A DNA stretch of 64,000 nt, from NCBI GenBank assembly GCA_030704615.1, contig CM060731.1, positions 94,962,756 through 95,026,755 on the forward strand. Direction: 5' to 3'. The notes below the pieces were generated by a model. It was not told the origin of the DNA. It was given only the letters and a program-made list of their open reading frames with translations, and searched no databases. The stretch's first letter is position 1; each line of letters opens with the position of its first letter. The position numbers were made by a program, and so were the translations under genes. Source of the DNA: Takakia lepidozioides. Taxonomy: Eukaryota > Streptophyta > Takakiopsida > Takakiales > Takakiaceae. Below, piece by piece: positions 59,880 to 64,000 of the stretch.

Positions 59880-61345
59880 ACCGTGCCGTCATATTACTAC
59901 CCCTGAATGGAAATTCGGTACCCAATATCCAACAGGGGCCGCACGGATGAAGTCGTCTGGGGTAGAAATGTCGGCACCTGTCCGACAGAGAACATCCCCC
60001 GGATGGAAATTCAGCGCCGAATTTCCATTCGGATCCCCCCAAAGGAAGTCCTGTCGGGGGTCAGGCCGAAAACTGGCCGACATAAAAACCTCCGCGGATG
60101 GAAAAACGGTGCCGAATTTCCATCCGAGGCCTTTCGGATGCAGTCGGCTCGGGGGAAAGGCCGCCATCTGGCCCTCACATTACAACCCCCGGACAAAAAT
60201 TCGGCATCGAATATACAACAGGGGAAGCCTGGATGAAGTCCCCTCGGGCGCAGAGGCCGGCGCGTGTGCGACAGAGAACATCCCCTGGATCGACATTCGG
60301 CGCCGAATTTCCATCCGGGCCCCCCCAAAGGAAGTCGTGTCGGGGGGTCAGGCCGAAAACTGGCCGGCATAAAAACATCCCCAGATGGAAAAACGGCGCC
60401 GAATTTCCATCCGGGGCGGTTCGGATGCAGTCGGGGAGGGGGGAGAGGCCGGCACCTGGCCGTCACATTTCAACCCCCGGACGGAAATTCGGCACCGAAT
60501 ATCCAACAGGGGACGCCCAGATGAAGTCGCCTCGGGCGTAGAGGCCAGCACGTGTTCGACAGAGAGCATCCCCTGGATGGAGATTCGGCGCCGAATTTCC
60601 ATCCGGGGCCGTTCCAATGCAGTCGGGGAGGGGGGAGAGGTCGGCACCTGGCCGTCATATTTCAACCCCCGGACGGAAATTCGGCACCGAATATCCAACA
60701 GAGCGGCGGAGAGGCCGGCACCTCTCCGACAGAGACTATCCCCCGGATGGAAATTCGGCGCCAAATTTCCATCGGGGCCCCCTCAAAGGAAGTCGTAAAA
60801 ACCTCCCAGAATGGAAAAGCGGCGCCGAATTTCCGTCCGAGGCTGTTCCGATTTGCAAGGATTCCAAGAAAAACGTGTCTACAAGTGCACTTCAGCCACA
60901 AAACAAACAGTTTAGTTTGTTTTTCTCCGAAAAATCAATCGGACACGCTCAGAATTACCTGCAGGAAAGTAATTCAGCGCTTCGAAATACCTGGCGAATG
61001 GAAATTCGGCGCCGAATATCCATACGCCAGCGATCCGACTTACCTGCTAGATGGAAATTCGGCGCCGGATTTCCATCCATCCGCTTCTGAATTACCTGCG
61101 TGAGGGAAATTTCGCGCGCCGCCCTACCTGCGCGGATGGAAATCCGGCGCAAGATTTCCATCCATCCGCTTCTGAATTACCTGCGTGAGGGAAATTTCGC
61201 GCGCCGCCCTACCTTGCAGGATGGAAATTCGGCGCTGAATTTCCATCCTGCTGCGCTCCGAATTACCTGCAGGATGGAAATCCGGCGCCGGATTTCCATC
61301 CTGCAGCGCTCCGAATTACCTCTACGTTGGAAATTCCGGGCGGAG
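59880..61345 (+). repeat. Unit B central array of GGAAATTCGGCGCCGAATTTCC palindromes (spaced)
   Basis: About 16 palindromes with core TTCGGCGCCGAA and arms GGATGGAAA/TTTCCATCC, near 59,911, 60,008, 60,107, 60,199, 60,295, 60,393, 60,485, 60,584, 60,680, 60,748, 60,818, 61,001, 61,052, 61,137, 61,221 and 61,277. Perfect copies alternate with copies carrying GGCACCGAATATCC. Spacing is about 95 bp up to 60,700, with GTCGGGG and GAGGCCGGCAC in the spacers, then shorter. In 61,050-61,290 the palindromes extend to 30-40 bp. It lies between the divergent transposase and ParB genes. Confidence 0.94.
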
Positions 61346-61512
61346 TTCCGTCGTTTTTCATCCGACATGGAGGGCTTCATCCGACATTTAATTGCGCAGT
61401 TGGGCAATAAATGTCCACCGCCGTCCGTTTTTATTCGGGCTAGCAACACATGGCTTCCTGGATACGTACCCTAAATCTGATGCTAATCTTGGCTTAACAT
61501 GCTATTCGAGGC

Positions 61513-64000
61513 ATGTACCCCAAAAACGGAGATCTTTTTCCATTTTGGCTGGGACTTATGCCGCCTGAAGGGCGTGGCTCTCCTGAGAGAGACCTCACAT
61601 CTAGACCGCGGCGGAAGTTGAAAGCTCTGTACTACGGACGACGGCCAATCTCTCACATGGCCAAACTGAAGCTCCAGCAGGAGATTCCAGTGTCTTGCTC
61701 ACAACCCGCGCCAACTGAAGCCGAGTACTCTCAGGCAAGCCACTTCTGCTTTCGCTTTGTTCGATTTCGATTTCGCTTTTGCTTTTGCTTTTGCTTTTGC
61801 TTTCGCTTTCGCTTTGTTGCCTCGCTTTGTTTTTGCATCTTCATCCTGGCTTCGCTGGATGAGTGAACCTTAGATAGTTGAGTGAACCTTAGATTGTTTG
61901 CAATGCGTGTGCAAATCTGGCAGCTCTGGAGAAGGCTGCTTGTGCATGTCATTCTCAGGCAATGGTTGCATTTGTTTTCATTGTTGTTGCATGGCTCTCC
62001 ATACTTCCTAAACTTGTTATGTTTTCATTTTTGTTACACGATTGTTGCTGTGGTGGTTGCGATGCTGGTTTTGGCACCGATGTTGGTTCTCATGATTTTG
62101 GGAATGATAGAGTGACAACGAGCCCGGCACGCTGGTGGTATCATCGACTGCTGCAACTCATCGCATGTTTGAACCGCCCACCTTGGAGCGAGAGGGCAAA
62201 CTTCAACCTTTTGTTGGTGGACGGGAGGACCTGCAGCGAGAGTACGACATAATAGGCATTGGGGAGGTTGTGCAGGCCTCATGGCAGGTGAAGGGCGTGA
62301 GGAAGTGAGAACAGCAGATCCGGCAATGGAGGTTGTTGATGCAGAAGCAGTAGGGCCCGTCCAAGCAAAGAAGAAGAAGACAACCAAGCACATGCAATCC
62401 CCGGCGCGAGAGCCGTCACGGGCTGCGGAGGGGGGAGTTCGCAGTGCGCGCAAGGGTGTCAGTTCGCCTACCTCAAAGGTGGTCGTCCATCCGGGCTCCC
62501 CTGCTGCTAGCCCTAATAACAAACAGAAAGCCCGTGAGAGGGCAAAAGAGAGCGCAAAAGAACAGGCAAGACACAAGGCTAGCCAGGAGGAAAGAGAAAA
62601 GGCCACTAAAGAGGCCAGGGGTTCCGAACTGACAGATTCCCATGTAAGTGAGGGACGCACAAAGATGGTGGATCCCTCCAAGACACCACAAAGAGGTAGC
62701 AACACACCGGTTAGACCATCGCGGGCAAGAGTAGCCCCTGCAATTACCCATATGGTGGAGAGTGGAGGAGAGGAAAGAACACCAGAAAGAGCACGGATTG
62801 TGCAAGTTCGAGGTGAAGCCGGGGAGAGGGCAGTAGAGACGGGGAGAGTGCTCGAGGTGGTTTCGCAGGTGGTTGACCCTGTTGAGGAGGATGACAGGGA
62901 GCTTTCTGACCAGGATGACATCCTCCCGGACATCCCCAGGCCCCAAACCCGGAGCATACAGGCTGGATTTGGCGGTCCTGGTGGGCTGCCGGAAACCCCT
63001 CCGCAGCAGACGTCATGTCGGAGGCGGATATGAAGTTGGCCGCTGCCAAGATGTTGGAGGCAACCCACAGCAACATTGGGAGGGTGCTGGGGGGCATGGT
63101 GTACCCGGCCAAGCTTCGAATTCCCCTTTGCCGCTTGGTGTCATTGCAGGTGGTGAGACCTGCCTTCCCAGGCGATATCGACAAGCTGAAATTCTCTTTC
63201 CGGGATGGATATCAAATGGGGTCTGCCGCGTTTTACGTTTCCATTGAGAACGACCACGGAGCTTCCCGTGCCCACACTTCCGATGAGGTGGACAAATGGG
63301 GTCCCCATTGGCAAACGCGAAATGAGGAGTTCGAGATATCGATTGCTAGTGATCCTCTTTTCCAGCACTTGTCCGGTAAGATGTTCTACGTGTGGGACGG
63401 CAATCATCGCCTCCTGGCATGGATGGAGCACATAGCCGAAGCCCACCCCAACGACCTCGATTGGCATTTCGCCATGGAGTGTGTTGTGCTGAAGGTTGCG
63501 GGGCCCAAAGATCGCAGTCTTCTCAAAGCTGCAATGGCGGACATCAACTCGTAAGTTACAACGCCTCTCGCTTTTGGACTTGAATTTGGAAGTCATTTCA
63601 TTGCGAATCCTCATATATGATGAAAATTCCCATTTCAGTATTGTTTGATGGAAATGTGGCACTGCAGGGTGACTGAGAATGCCTTCATTGCCACCAACTT
63701 GTCCCATATGCTCTTCCGAGTGAAGGATGTCGAGAAGCAGGGGGTGCAAGAGTTTGCCAATTCCCTCAGTGCCGACCTCCTGCGCAAGTCGGAGGCAAAG
63801 GCAGACAGAACCTGGTATAGGCTGAGCGTCGACGCCATGGTGGACTACATATTTCGGGTAAAGCTCCTGACAGTTTTGTTGAGCTAATCTGTCTCTCCTC
63901 CCCAATAGAAGAAAAGGTCTTCACCGTGATTTCTAATCTCCTCCCCCAATAGAAGAAATTGTGTTGAGCAGGATCTCTAATCTTATGTGCGCATTCTTGA
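61513..64000 (+). CDS. Unit B cargo: ParB/sulfiredoxin-like domain protein, 3' end outside window
   Basis: A DNA-binding/processing-type protein with a ParB-like domain. Candidate early exons: 61,513-61,733 (MYPKNGDLFPFWLGLM) and 62,165-62,290 (REDLQREYDIIGIGEVVQ). 62,281-63,033 is a long charged, Lys/Arg/Glu-rich disordered region with Ser/Pro basic patches. The domain exon (about 63,000-63,552) reads KLRIPLCRLVSLQVVRPAFP, GDIDKLKFSFRDGYQMGS and GKMFYVWDGNHRLLAW; D-G-N-H-R-x-x-A is the ParB/Srx active-site-type box. After GTAAGT comes 63,669-63,858 (NAFIATNLSHMLFRVKDVEK to VDAMVDYIFR), then GTAAAG. The frame change near 63,000 needs a short intron or is a lesion. By comparison with unit C, a methyltransferase part should follow beyond the window. 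In phages and bacteria ParB-like domains are fused to N6/N4 methyltransferases. Confidence 0.72.
61742..61822 (+). repeat. CTTTTG/CTTTCG hexamer microsatellite
   Basis: About a dozen units of CTTTTG, CTTTCG or ATTTCG in a row, within the likely first intron of the unit B ParB gene. Confidence 0.9.

Larger units (their letters stand above)
55262..64000. mobile_element. Unit B: MULE-like transposon with transposase and ParB cargo, right end outside window
   Basis: The left end GAGGTTAGCTATTTCATGAG matches unit A's left end in about 17 of 20 bases and is followed by four GGCATGAGC-type words. Then, inward: a subterminal TTCGGCGCC array, a leftward transposase with full DDE and SWIM parts, a central palindrome array, and a rightward ParB gene running to the window end. 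This is the mirror image of unit A's arrangement. The right terminus and target duplication cannot be checked here. Confidence 0.7.

Noticed and set aside
45125-64000. ParB and methyltransferase genes as part of an integrated giant virus or phage
   Set aside because: No capsid, polymerase or packaging gene is seen; the genes are interrupted by introns and sit within transposase-flanked units with transposon ends.
1-64000. tRNA, rRNA or organelle DNA insert
   Set aside because: I saw no cloverleaf with an intact T-loop box, no rRNA core sequence and no organelle gene; a tRNA scan was not possible here.

Overview
The window is nuclear DNA of a streptophyte (green plant lineage). It holds two intron-rich host genes found in plants: a CBE1-like eIF4E-binding protein (+ strand, about 2.4-8.4 kb) and the Ski-complex scaffold SKI3/TTC37 (- strand, 32.0-20.4 kb). 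Decayed copies of a plastid-type biotin carboxylase and of PEX7 also have plant-like versions. The transposon load, the ~300-base introns and the overall look fit a charophyte such as Chara, or an early-diverging land plant, but the sequence alone does not settle the species.

Layout. 0-2.4 kb: a LINE 3' scrap and unassigned DNA. 2.4-8.4 kb: the CBE1-like gene, with LINE debris in one intron. 9.47-10.26 kb: a small inverted-repeat transposon with an 8-bp target duplication. 10.6-20.4 kb: a repeat graveyard with a Ty3/gypsy integrase remnant, a 1.15-kb direct duplication, a broken LINE reverse transcriptase, a 92-bp tandem repeat and a dispersed repeat (R1). 20.4-32.0 kb: SKI3, apparently complete, about 26 exons. 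33.9-36.3 kb: intron-retaining fragments of two unrelated host genes side by side on one strand, suggestive of transposon capture.

36.7-64 kb is the striking part: three related mobile units, here called A, C and B. Unit A (36,681-44,207) is complete, with matching terminal inverted repeats and an 11-bp direct duplication. Unit B starts at 55,262 and runs off the right edge. Unit C (about 44.5-52 kb) is a decayed copy whose ends I could not find. All three carry a divergent pair: a large transposase (Cys/His-rich N-terminal region, MULE-like DDE core, SWIM zinc finger) and a cargo gene, with an array of palindromes between them. In B and C the cargo encodes a ParB/sulfiredoxin-like domain. 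In C this is followed on the same strand by exons resembling a beta-class amino DNA methyltransferase. In A a different cargo gene, perhaps Tudor-like, occupies the slot. A and B share the palindrome core TTCGGCGCCGAA; C uses an unrelated palindrome built on ACTGAGTGCG. Smaller arrays of the A/B core also lie just inside the terminal repeats of A and B.

Inference: this is a family of large MULE-like transposons carrying a bacterial/phage-type ParB-methyltransferase gene and element-specific palindromic arrays that may be binding or modification sites. Exon boundaries were read by eye from homology, splice signals and reading-frame phase, and are exact only where stated.
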